Shown: one piece after another, positions 31,021-38,451 of the stretch
Layout: every line of letters begins with the position of its first letter
How positions within the stretch are numbered: the stretch's first letter is position 1
Translations under genes and position numbers: made by a program
The notes under the pieces: generated by a model
What the model saw: the letters and a program-made list of their open reading frames with translations, nothing else
What the model was told of the DNA's origin: nothing
The model's database searches: none
Virus record (IMG/VR): IMGVR_UViG_3300045886_000013
Location: 1 to 42,154 of that record
Direction: 5' to 3' (one strand)
Origin: a virus
Length of the DNA: 42,154 bases

Positions 31021-32868
31021 GTGCAATACACGGACGACGAGAAGAATGCGGTGCGCGTTTGGGCTTTAGCCAAGGGCAGCGGGCACTACAGGAGAACCTG
31101 TTTCGCCTGCTCTGAGACACGCACCAACAAGAAAGCACGCATCCTCTCCGTCACCATCGATCACGAGAAGGCACTGTACATGTGCTTTCACTGCGATGCC
31201 AAAGGTGCGGTGCGCCTTGATCCGAATGACAAACGTGACGCTGAACCCAAGTGGACGGAGAAGAAGGTCGCCAAGGGTGCCGTCAAGAAGATCGAAGCCA
31301 TCCTTGATCCGATAGCCAAGCAGTTCCTCAAGGGGCGCGGCATCTCTGAAGAGACGGCTGCATCCTACGGGGTGGTCAATGCACTCGCCTACTTCCACGA
31401 TCTCAGGCGTGAGGATTGGGCTGTCGCATTCCCGTATATCGTTAATGGCAGAGTGCAGGGGCACAAGGTCCGCTGCATGGCTGAGAAGGCGAACACTTGT
31501 GACACCACGCTGGGTTCATTGTGCGGGCTGCAACTGGTGGACATGGAGAAGAACAGCGACTTCATCATCTGCGAAGGTGAGATGGACATGCTCTCCTTCG
31601 GTGAGGCTGGCGTAGCCAACGCCACCTCCGTGCCTAATGGCTCATCCAGTTTTACCAGAGACGAAGGCACCGACATCAAGACGACGATGGCGTTCCTGTG
31701 GTCAGCCAAAGAAAAGATGGATGCAGCCAAGCGCATCGTCATTGCCAGTGACGCAGACGAACCCGGCACCAAACTTGCAGAGGAACTGGCCCGCCGCATC
31801 GGCAAGCACCGTTGCTGGAGGGTTGCATTTCCGGACGATTGCAAGGATGCTAACGATGTCCTGTTAAAGCATGGTGGGGAAAGACTTAGGACATGTGTGG
31901 AACTGGCAGAGCCGTGGCCCATTGAAGGGTTGTACGAAGCCTCTGCGTTTGCGGGCAACGTGACCAAGCTATACGACGACGGACTTGGGGAACGCATTCT
32001 CACGGGCATGCCACCCATCGATGACCTTTACTCGTGTGGTCCCGGCCTGTTGACGATCCTCACCGGCATCCCCGGTCACGGCAAGTCCACGATGGTGGAC
32101 CAGTTCATGCTCAATCTCGCGCGTCGGCACGGACAGTCGTTCGCCATCTGTTCATTTGAGAACCCCATCCACGTTCATATCGCCAAGCTTGCGGAGATGC
32201 TGACCCAAAAGCATTTCTTTGAGACGGATAGGGCGGGTGAGCGGATGAGCAAGCGGGAACTGGAAGACTGCCTGCCGTTCATCAACGAGCACTTCAAGTT
32301 CCTGTCGCAGGACGATGGGCAGAAGGCTTCACTGGCTTCCATTGTCGAGCGCATCAAGACAGCAGTGTTCCGGTGGGGCATCTCCGGTGCGGTGATCGAT
32401 CCCTACAATTACATTGCCCGCCCGACCAAGGATGTGAACGAAACCCAGTGGATCGATGACATGCTGACGACGCTGCGCCTGACGGCGCAGTACCACGGCA
32501 TTCATCTGTGGCTGATCGCCCATCCGACCAAGCTGATGCCGGACAGGGACGGCAACTATCCGCCGCCGCGCGGCTATCATGTGTCGGGATCGGCAGCTTG
32601 GTATTCCAAGGCGGACTTCGGACTGACCGTCTATCGTGTGCCCGACAAGCCGGGAGTGGTGAAGTTCATCAACTGGAAGACCCGCTACGACTGGATGGGT
32701 AAAGAGGGTGAGTGTGAAATCCTCTACGACACCGCCACCAATACCTACTTGACAGACATCATGGATGACCTTCATCCATACTCCCCCAATGGGCCAACCA
32801 GTTATCGGGAAGCGCGTGATGGGGAAGAGTTCATCGAAACAGAAAACCTCTTCAATCGTCGCTACTGA
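31021..32868 (+). CDS. T7-type primase-helicase
   Basis: 615 residues from GTG 31021 (AAGGG nine bases upstream). A zinc-binding domain has Cys27, Cys30, Cys55 and Cys58 (CFAC, then MCFHC). The TOPRIM primase region shows FIICEGEMDMLSF (Glu185, Asp189) and IVIASDADEPGTK (Asp244, Asp246). The C-terminal DnaB-type helicase has Walker A TGIPGHGKST (349-357), Walker B AVIDPYN (Asp460) and HLWLIAHPTKL. The order matches phage T7 gp4: it unwinds DNA as a ring and makes lagging-strand primers. It is the replicative core of the window; the partner DNA polymerase is not here. The stop lies 50 bases inside the next gene. Confidence 0.92.
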   Translation: MQYTDDEKNAVRVWALAKGSGHYRRTCFACSETRTNKKARILSVTIDHEKALYMCFHCDAKGAVRLDPNDKRDAEPKWTEKKVAKGAVKKIEAILDPIAKQFLKGRGISEETAASYGVVNALAYFHDLRREDWAVAFPYIVNGRVQGHKVRCMAEKANTCDTTLGSLCGLQLVDMEKNSDFIICEGEMDMLSFGEAGVANATSVPNGSSSFTRDEGTDIKTTMAFLWSAKEKMDAAKRIVIASDADEPGTKLAEELARRIGKHRCWRVAFPDDCKDANDVLLKHGGERLRTCVELAEPWPIEGLYEASAFAGNVTKLYDDGLGERILTGMPPIDDLYSCGPGLLTILTGIPGHGKSTMVDQFMLNLARRHGQSFAICSFENPIHVHIAKLAEMLTQKHFFETDRAGERMSKRELEDCLPFINEHFKFLSQDDGQKASLASIVERIKTAVFRWGISGAVIDPYNYIARPTKDVNETQWIDDMLTTLRLTAQYHGIHLWLIAHPTKLMPDRDGNYPPPRGYHVSGSAAWYSKADFGLTVYRVPDKPGVVKFINWKTRYDWMGKEGECEILYDTATNTYLTDIMDDLHPYSPNGPTSYREARDGEEFIETENLFNRRY

Positions 32869-33367
32869 TTACGGTTCGCCTGAACTGGCGAAACGGTTCA
32901 CTGTCGTACCCAAACTCACGGCTTCGAATGGATACCAAGGCAAGGTCTTGGACGACAGCGAGATCGACCGGCTGCTGCTGAATGATACCATCAGTGCGGT
33001 TGAGTACAGTCTGCTCGTCGCTTTGCTACATAAGTTGCATCGGGCGACGTTCGTCGGGCTGAAGTCGCCCGACTTCAACGGCGTGGCACACAGCGATCCG
33101 TCACGGATAGCTGCACGAAAAGCCAATGCAGTGATGTCTGTCTGTTACATCGTTAAGGGAATGGATAAGGCGATGGGCAAGCAGTACCGCATCGCTCTTA
33201 TCGATCTGGTTCTCTTGGATATTCCGTGGCCCTTCGATGTAACGTGTCTGCGCACATGCGTGCGGGCACTGGACGGCGTGCTCACGGAACCGCGCAGCCA
33301 GACAAGCGTCCCTCAAATTTCTTTGACGCCGCAATCCCCCGCTCCTGCCAAAGCTGTCGGCAGATAG
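32819..33367 (+). CDS. Conserved phage protein following the primase-helicase
   Basis: 182 residues from ATG 32819, after CGGGAAG; an earlier in-frame ATG is deeper in the upstream gene. The pattern SPELAKRFTVVPKLT followed by VLDDSEIDRLLLNDTISAVE and YSLLVALLHKLHRATFVGLK is familiar from alphaproteobacterial phages, without assigned function. It looks helical and may bind DNA or the primase-helicase. It overlaps the primase-helicase by 50 bases. Its last 29 codons overlap the convergent metalloprotease-like gene, so the Pro/Gln-rich C-terminus is constrained by the opposite strand. Confidence 0.6.
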   Translation: MGKSSSKQKTSSIVATDYGSPELAKRFTVVPKLTASNGYQGKVLDDSEIDRLLLNDTISAVEYSLLVALLHKLHRATFVGLKSPDFNGVAHSDPSRIAARKANAVMSVCYIVKGMDKAMGKQYRIALIDLVLLDIPWPFDVTCLRTCVRALDGVLTEPRSQTSVPQISLTPQSPAPAKAVGR

Positions 33368-33665
33368 TCTCGACCGTCTCGTCCCACCTGAAGATGTACT
33401 TGGTGTCCATCGGGGCCAGCGACATGATTGCCATGTGCTCCCCGTAATTATGTCCGGTGAGATAGACGGTGAGCAACCCATCGTAGGGATGCACGTACTC
33501 TCGTGGCGGCACGAGATTGGGCGCGAAGGGTTCGTGCCACCAGCCATTGCAGTGTGCGATCTCGTGTTCGTAGATTGCGATGGTGCCATCGGTGACGATG
33601 GTACATGTCTGCCCCCATGCGGGAGTAGACATATAGAGGAGAGCGAGTGCGATCCGCAACATCAT
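33282..33665 (-). CDS. Small exported metalloprotease-like protein (HExxHxxGxxH)
   Basis: 127 residues. The N-terminus MMLRIALALLYMSTPAWG is a signal peptide. The mature part contains YEHEIAHCNGWWHEP: His34, Glu35, His38, Gly41 and His44 match the metzincin zinc motif HExxHxxGxxH exactly. The protein is shorter than any classical metzincin and I see no Met-turn, so it may be a minimal protease or a zinc-binding relative. Similar HCNGW-bearing small proteins occur in alphaproteobacteria. Signal peptide and motif place it in the periplasm, where envelope or phage-exclusion roles are possible. It is coupled to the upstream gene (ATGA). Confidence 0.6.
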   Translation of the reverse strand: MMLRIALALLYMSTPAWGQTCTIVTDGTIAIYEHEIAHCNGWWHEPFAPNLVPPREYVHPYDGLLTVYLTGHNYGEHMAIMSLAPMDTKYIFRWDETVETICRQLWQERGIAASKKFEGRLSGCAVP

Positions 33666-34774
33666 CCCTTCCTCTTCTTGAAGTCCACGTTGATAACGTT
33701 CTTCTCTTGGCTTGCGATCACCCGGTATCGCTTCTTGCCGACCGTCGATCCCTTCTTGGGATCGCCCGCCACATAGGATGGCTTGCGGGTGCGCCGTCCG
33801 CCGCAGTCGGAGCAGACTTCACGGCGCAGTGGTTCCTTGTGCCCGTACTTCAGGTCACGTTCGGTCGCTTCCTCTGAGGTGAAGGGTTGCCAGTCATGCT
33901 GGCACTGCGTCGAGCAGTCGTAATAGACCCAGTGTTCGGACACATCATGTTCGATTTGGTGCCCTCCCTGATGAGCGGTTTTGGCATAGACCTTGCGGAT
34001 CGTCGGCACATCAAGATCGATGGTCACCACGTCATGCTTGGCGACGGCAGTCAGCTTGCCCTGTATCACTTTGCGTGTGGCCGGGACGTGGACAAGCTGC
34101 CGCTTGATCCTCTCATCCAGCAGCATCAGGCATGCCAGTGCATATTTGTAGGTGCCGATGTTCTCGTTGAATGCCGCCTCAAGAACCTCCATTGGGATAT
34201 CTGATCTGGCCAGACCAATCTCATAGAGATCGGTGAGATTGTGGGAGAACTTGTTTACGTCCGGCCTCAGATCAGGAGCGACCTGTCCGATCATGAGGTA
34301 CTGCTTGAACCGGGCGTAGGTCATCCGTTCATCGTCCATGCTGTCATCAAGCTGGACGATCTGCTTGTCGTAGATTTCCCACAGCCGGTCGCCATCACCG
34401 CCCGTGCCGTGCTGTGCATAGACGAAGGGCGACCACTCTGCCTTGTGTCCGCTGCCGTAGCAGACGAAGCACTGCCCGTACTCCGTCCACAGGTAGCCGA
34501 TCCTCTCATCGGCACCGAACATCACATCGTTCTTCGCGCCCCTGATACAGGCGTGATTGTCGATCTCAATGTACGTGTTGGGATACGGCTTCACGATGTA
34601 GTTGGCGTTGCGGCAGATGGTGTCTGCCGCTTCCATCGCGAAGCGTCCCTGCTTGTGTGATGCGTCGGCGTTGAAAACGAAACGCCTCGTGAACGGTTTG
34701 AGATACTTAAGCTTTTGCTTGATGCCGTTGGTCAGCATCACGCCATGCGCCAAAGCTGTGTCGAGAACCATCAT
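33662..34774 (-). CDS. Zn-finger phage protein of unknown function
   Basis: 370 residues from ATG 34774 after AGGGGTAGCAAC. The N-terminal half is globular (TRRFVFNADASHKQGRFAM, ECFVCYGSGH-like CFVCYGSGHKAEWSPF). Residues of about 170-230 are helical. The C-terminus has HVPATRKVIQGKLTAV, a His-rich stretch (HQGGHQIEHDVSEHW) and a zinc-ribbon-like REVCSDCGGRRTRKPSY, then a basic tail. Phage proteins with H-V-G-H-W and CxxCGG ends are widespread but uncharacterised. Nucleic-acid binding is likely. It shares a transcript with the exported protein downstream. Confidence 0.5.
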   Translation of the reverse strand: MMVLDTALAHGVMLTNGIKQKLKYLKPFTRRFVFNADASHKQGRFAMEAADTICRNANYIVKPYPNTYIEIDNHACIRGAKNDVMFGADERIGYLWTEYGQCFVCYGSGHKAEWSPFVYAQHGTGGDGDRLWEIYDKQIVQLDDSMDDERMTYARFKQYLMIGQVAPDLRPDVNKFSHNLTDLYEIGLARSDIPMEVLEAAFNENIGTYKYALACLMLLDERIKRQLVHVPATRKVIQGKLTAVAKHDVVTIDLDVPTIRKVYAKTAHQGGHQIEHDVSEHWVYYDCSTQCQHDWQPFTSEEATERDLKYGHKEPLRREVCSDCGGRRTRKPSYVAGDPKKGSTVGKKRYRVIASQEKNVINVDFKKRKG

Positions 34775-34791
34775 GTTGCTACCCCTGCTCT

Positions 34792-34809
34792 AAATTTTGC
34801 GCAAAATTT
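34792..34809. repeat. Perfect 18-bp palindrome (possible operator)
   Basis: AAATTTTGC followed by GCAAAATTT forms an uninterrupted palindrome with A/T-rich ends and a GCGC centre. It lies 18 bases upstream of the Zn-finger protein start and 23 bases below the stop of the HTH gene. A dimeric regulator site is plausible; the adjacent small HTH protein is a candidate binder. Confidence 0.5.
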
Positions 34810-34831
34810 TCAAATTCTCCCTACAAATCGG

Positions 34832-35008
34832 TTACGGCAGAGAGCCATTCCCAGTGTGGATGAGTGGCACCTTCAGTTTGGTTGCCCGTGCTATGACGGC
34901 TGGTCGTGAGCGCCGCAGCTTGTGTGCGATCAAGCCAAGCGCCACCTTCTGCTGCGCCAACTGCCGCAGCAGTTGGTCTTCCTCCTCGGTCCACTTGAAC
35001 TTCTTCAT
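34832..35008 (-). CDS. Small Myb/GcrA-like HTH protein
   Basis: 58 residues starting at 35008, after GAGGGGGGCAA; the ATG overlaps the stop of the upstream gene (ATGA). The sequence FKWTEEEDQLLRQLAQQKVA then IAHKLRRSRPAVIARATKLK is a Myb/SANT- or GcrA-type helix-turn-helix: Trp followed by acidic residues, then a recognition helix with Arg-Arg-Ser-Arg. Such proteins bind specific DNA in alphaproteobacterial phages and cells. It may control nearby genes, for instance through the palindrome just downstream. Confidence 0.65.
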   Translation of the reverse strand: MKKFKWTEEEDQLLRQLAQQKVALGLIAHKLRRSRPAVIARATKLKVPLIHTGNGSLP

Positions 35009-35187
35009 TTGCCCCCCTCTAGTTTCTCGATTTCAGTCTCCAGTCGGTCGATCTTCTTCCTGAAGGCGATGGCCCGCTTGGAGTTCTCGCGATAGCGTTC
35101 GGTGAGATTGAACAGCTTCGCGCCCTCGGTCAGCTTGAGGTATTCGATCTGCTTGCGCAGAGCGGCGGCTTGTTCTTTCTTGGTCAT
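35005..35187 (-). CDS. Small coiled-coil protein
   Basis: 60 residues starting after AAGGGGTAGACC. Nearly the whole protein is a charged helix with heptad-like leucines and isoleucines (AALRKQIEYLKLTEGAKL, RKKIDRLETEIEKLEGGK). Its stop overlaps the start of the Myb-like gene. It could be a dimerisation partner or a small regulator. Function unknown; a hairpin pair separates it from the ParB-like gene upstream. Confidence 0.55.
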   Translation of the reverse strand: MTKKEQAAALRKQIEYLKLTEGAKLFNLTERYRENSKRAIAFRKKIDRLETEIEKLEGGK

Positions 35188-35217
35188 GGTCTACCCCTTG
35201 AGCGTGATTGCTCAGAC

Positions 35218-35240
35218 AGGGGCCGGACGAACCGGCCCCT
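35218..35240 (-). other. Intercistronic hairpin
   Basis: AGGGGCCGG (35218-35226) and CCGGCCCCT (35232-35240) form a perfect 9-bp stem with a 5-base loop, followed on the minus strand by a second smaller stem (TGAGC/GCTCA near 35200-35215). No T tract. It lies 10 bases after the ParB-like stop and may stabilise or partly terminate the mRNA. Confidence 0.5.
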
Positions 35241-35250
35241 CGCTACCCAA

Positions 35251-36384
35251 TCACTTGACGGAGACGATCTCCCAATTGCCGTTGGCCTTGGCACCACGGC
35301 GCATGTCCAGCTTCTTGGTGTTGCCGTTGTGGTAGCTGTCGATCAGCTTGACCACGGCAGGACCGATATCACCGTTGAGCAGGACACAGGAGGATGCTTC
35401 CTGCCCTGCCTTGGGTCCGGTGATCTGGCCCTTGGTCGCCAGCAACACGTTGCGATGGACGATCTTGGAGAACTGACCGTCATCGATCTTGGCCGATGAC
35501 CAGTAGATGAAGCTGGCCTCGTAGCGCAGACCCCACTTGTCGAGAAGCTTGATGCCCTCGGCCAGCCACTCATCCGGCACGATCACATAGCAGGCGGCGT
35601 TCTTGTCGAGCGTCGGCTTCGGCTCTGTCGAGATGGAGAAACCGGAAGCGGAGAAGTCTGGCTCACACAGGGCGACACCGTAGTAGGTCTGCTTGTCCAC
35701 CACAGCAGCCTTGATAGCCTTGTCTTCCTGCTTCTTCTCTGCCTTCTGCTTCTTATAGTCATCGATGTTCTTCAGGGTCTTCGCCGCAACCGTGGTGTTG
35801 GGAGCCTGTCCGATGACGGCGACTTCCTCACTGGTGTAGGTCGGCTTGTTCGACAACTGCTTGTTCTTCTCAAGCTTGCCACGGATGCGTTCGATGGCGT
35901 CGATGCCCTTGGCATTGGTGCCGTAGCGACGAACGGTCTTCTCCGACACTTCGAATTCAGCCGCCAGCTTCTCGGCAACGTTGCCGCCGCCTTCCTGCTT
36001 TTCCTGTGCAGTCTCAGCCTTCTGCTCGTTGTAGAGTTTGCCGATGTAGTATTCGAAGCGTGCCGGAGTGAGGTTGCGCCGCCCCAACTGGTTGCGAATG
36101 ATCCACGTCTTGACCTCGGCCTCGTCGGCAAAGGACTTGTCCACTCGTGGGCATTCGATGCCCAGTTCCTTGGCGATCTTGAAACGGTTATGACCGTCCG
36201 CAATCACGTTCTGCTCTGCCCATACGACGATGGGATCGCGAATACCCTCCGCTTCGATCATCTTCTTCAGTTCCTCGTAGGAAACCTCCGACTGGATGTC
36301 GAGCAAGTCTCTGAATTCGGGATTGATCTTGGGTTCCATAGCCTCTGCTTCCGCTGCCTTGATGCTTTCGATGATGCTAGCCAT
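35251..36384 (-). CDS. ParB-like protein fused to a degenerate MT-A70 adenine methyltransferase domain
   Basis: 377 residues from ATG 36384, chosen because it follows AGGAGAAACAA; an upstream ATG at 36408 lacks such a site. The N-terminal 110 residues are a ParB/Srx-like domain (GIRDPIVVWAEQNVIADGHN, with GHNR at 64-67), followed by a helix-turn-helix (VAEKLAAEFEVSEKTVRRYG). Residues of about 232-352 follow MT-A70 strand order (YYGVALCEPDF..., AEGIKLLDKWGLRYEASFIY, HRNVLLATKGQITGP), but the catalytic DPPW is replaced by EPDF (241-244), so methylation is doubtful. It overlaps the upstream gene by 8 bases. It may bind DNA and act by occupancy. Confidence 0.68.
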   Translation of the reverse strand: MASIIESIKAAEAEAMEPKINPEFRDLLDIQSEVSYEELKKMIEAEGIRDPIVVWAEQNVIADGHNRFKIAKELGIECPRVDKSFADEAEVKTWIIRNQLGRRNLTPARFEYYIGKLYNEQKAETAQEKQEGGGNVAEKLAAEFEVSEKTVRRYGTNAKGIDAIERIRGKLEKNKQLSNKPTYTSEEVAVIGQAPNTTVAAKTLKNIDDYKKQKAEKKQEDKAIKAAVVDKQTYYGVALCEPDFSASGFSISTEPKPTLDKNAACYVIVPDEWLAEGIKLLDKWGLRYEASFIYWSSAKIDDGQFSKIVHRNVLLATKGQITGPKAGQEASSCVLLNGDIGPAVVKLIDSYHNGNTKKLDMRRGAKANGNWEIVSVK

Positions 36385-37048
36385 TTGTTTCTCCTGATAT
36401 TTGTTCATTGACTGACCTGACTGTCAGCCTTTGCGCTGCTTGGATTGCGGCTTGCTTGTCTGTCCTGAAGGAACAGAGTTGCTCACCCAGTTTCGACTGG
36501 CCGATCCAGCCGTTCACTTGTCCCTTCTCGCTGATGCCGTAAGCGACAGCCTCGTAGAGCCTGACATGCGGCACATTGGTCCGGTACTCGACGGCTGACA
36601 GGATGATGTAATCATTCTGGACCAGCCGATTGTGGTCGTAGATGTTCTTGAAGACATTGCGATACCACATATGCCCTACGCACAGCGTTACTGTAGGCTT
36701 GGAGTATCGGTTAATCCCCTCCTTGTATTCACATGTTCCTGTGTCTTTTCCTCCTACGATAATTGTTTCGTTGAACTTGCGCTTGCTACATATGTCCGTC
36801 AGGCATCTCTTGATATCCTTCTCGGCATTGAGAGCGAAGCTTTTCTTGACTTGCAAAGGATCAGCGGAGCGGTCCCGCTGTCCCTTGCGCATCAGCTTCA
36901 TGCGCTCACAGAGCCCCCTGATCTCGTGCTCGACGTTCCACGATTTGCCGCGCCTTACGTCTTTGATGTCGGCGCTATACGCCGACATCATCCGCTTGAG
37001 TGTCCTGATATCCTTGAAGGTCAGGACTGCCCTCTCACGATCCATCAT
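36377..37048 (-). CDS. Unknown protein in the MoxR/VWA cluster
   Basis: 223 residues; ATG 37048 overlaps the stop of the VWA gene (TGATG). The N-terminal half is basic and helical (FKDIRTLKRMMSAYSADIKD, ERMKLMRKGQRDRSADPLQV) with scattered cysteines. The C-terminal half is beta-rich (YKEGINRYSKPTVTLCVGHM, YIILSAVEYRTNVPHVRLYE) and ends with GQSKLGEQLCSFRTDKQAAI. No motif recognised. Coupling to both neighbours suggests it is made with the VWA protein and the ParB-like protein. Confidence 0.5.
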   Translation of the reverse strand: MMDRERAVLTFKDIRTLKRMMSAYSADIKDVRRGKSWNVEHEIRGLCERMKLMRKGQRDRSADPLQVKKSFALNAEKDIKRCLTDICSKRKFNETIIVGGKDTGTCEYKEGINRYSKPTVTLCVGHMWYRNVFKNIYDHNRLVQNDYIILSAVEYRTNVPHVRLYEAVAYGISEKGQVNGWIGQSKLGEQLCSFRTDKQAAIQAAQRLTVRSVNEQISGETNG

Positions 37049-38319
37049 CACGACACCGCGCTGATCGGATCACGAAGCGAGAGATAGGTACCGAAGGGAG
37101 CAATGTCCGGACCCGTCGCCGCCCACAGAACCGGGAAATCCGGTGCCTCTTTCACGGACGGGAAGTCATTGATCCCCATGTCAGTGAAGCAGATCATCCA
37201 GTCGATCTGTTCATCGAAGGTATTGACCTTCTCGAATGACGGACGGATGCATGTGCCGCCACGGTGAGTGATCTTCAGGTGGTCGAAGGTATCGCCCTGT
37301 TCCCACTCATCGACACGGTGGACGTGAGTGTCATGCTGCATGATGTACAGCTTGTCCGGGTTGCAGATTTCCACGACGCCAGCGATCTCGGTGATGTACT
37401 TCACCAGTTCCTCGTTGCTCACGGAACCGGATGTGTCGATGGAGATGACGCCAGTGCCGCAGCCGTTCAACTGCATGGACGGAGTGACCAGACCGTAGAG
37501 GCCCAGCATCTTCTTGTTCGGGCGCTTCCAAGTGTAATCGTCCGGCACCTTGCCGCTCACCCATTGCTGGATGTACGCCTTCCAATCGACAGTCGGCTTG
37601 CCGACAGCCTTGACCAGACCTTCAAGAGCGACCGGCAGCTTGCCGATTGACTTGGCTGCTTCAGCGGCCTGCACCACCTTGATCTTGATCTCCTCTTCCA
37701 GTTCGCGCTTCTCGGCATCGCTCATCGGCGTGCCGTCATCGTTGCGCGGCTCCATGACGGTGCCCCACAGAGGCGTCTTGCCATCCTTGCCCTTGTCTCC
37801 CTTACCCGGTTGCGGGGGAAGCTTGCCGTTGCCTTCGCCATCATCGCCATCGGGGCATGGGCGTCCCAGAGTGATACGCTTCGGCAAATCCGGACGGTTT
37901 TTGATCAGGTCATCATAGATCGCATCGACCAACCAATCCTTGTACTTCGGCTCAAACAATGCGTCGGATGGCAAGGTCAGACCGGCATCCAGAACGATGT
38001 GATTGATCGCGTAATCACAAGCGATGTTCCAGATCAATGGGTCACGGGCACCGCGCCGAAGGCAGTGCATGAAGACAACGTGCAGAACCTCGTGACAAAT
38101 CACGCCGACCGTCTCAGCGACAGTCAGCTTGTCCGTGAACTCTTCGTCCCACCAGATATGACGGCCATCCGTGGCCATCGTATTGATCTCTGGCATGTGG
38201 TCTTCGGTCGCGTTCCTGTAGAGAAGGCCAAGCGCGACGATTGAGAAGAACGGGTGCTTGAGCACCAGCTTGGTCTTTGCCTTGGTGATTTTCTCTTCAC
38301 CATCTGTGATCAATGACAT
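37048..38319 (-). CDS. Metallopeptidase-VWA protein (DUF2201-like), partner of MoxR ATPase
   Basis: 423 residues. The N-terminal domain contains VGVICHEVLHVVFMH (His76, Glu77, His80), a zinc metallopeptidase HExxH as in the putative metallopeptidase domain that precedes VWA-like DUF2201. A Gly/Lys/Asp-rich linker (about 155-200) follows. The C-terminal VWA-like domain has the MIDAS signature VISIDTSGSVS (Asp295, Ser297, Ser299), HRGGTCIRP for the MIDAS Thr and CFTDMG for the distal Asp380. Such proteins work with MoxR AAA+ ATPases. It starts after AGGAGAAACTCAGC, 39 bases below its own -10 element. Confidence 0.75.
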   Translation of the reverse strand: MSLITDGEEKITKAKTKLVLKHPFFSIVALGLLYRNATEDHMPEINTMATDGRHIWWDEEFTDKLTVAETVGVICHEVLHVVFMHCLRRGARDPLIWNIACDYAINHIVLDAGLTLPSDALFEPKYKDWLVDAIYDDLIKNRPDLPKRITLGRPCPDGDDGEGNGKLPPQPGKGDKGKDGKTPLWGTVMEPRNDDGTPMSDAEKRELEEEIKIKVVQAAEAAKSIGKLPVALEGLVKAVGKPTVDWKAYIQQWVSGKVPDDYTWKRPNKKMLGLYGLVTPSMQLNGCGTGVISIDTSGSVSNEELVKYITEIAGVVEICNPDKLYIMQHDTHVHRVDEWEQGDTFDHLKITHRGGTCIRPSFEKVNTFDEQIDWMICFTDMGINDFPSVKEAPDFPVLWAATGPDIAPFGTYLSLRDPISAVS

Positions 38320-38357
38320 GCTGAGTTTCTCCTGTAGGGCTTGATTTTTATCGTCCG

Positions 38358-38386
38358 ACCATACCGCCGCCAGCGGCTCCGGTCAA
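38358..38386 (-). promoter_or_regulatory. Promoter of the metallopeptidase-VWA gene
   Basis: On the minus strand TTGACC (38386-38381), a 17-base spacer and TATGGT (38363-38358), followed by CGGACGATAAAAA. The same downstream sequence (CGGACGACAAAAAA) follows the MoxR promoter -10, so the two promoters probably share a regulator or an initiation context. Confidence 0.55.
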
Positions 38387-38422
38387 TATGCCGGAAATCG
38401 TCCGGCTCAGAGTGAAGGTGTA

Positions 38423-38443
38423 AGGGGGAGGATCGCTCCCCCT
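38423..38443 (-). other. Hairpin after the DUF3150-like gene
   Basis: AGGGGGAG and CTCCCCCT pair perfectly around GATCG, eight bases past the stop. It is not followed by a T tract on the minus strand and the VWA promoter follows directly, so it likely limits read-through or protects the mRNA end. Confidence 0.5.
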
Positions 38444-38451
38444 CACAGAGT

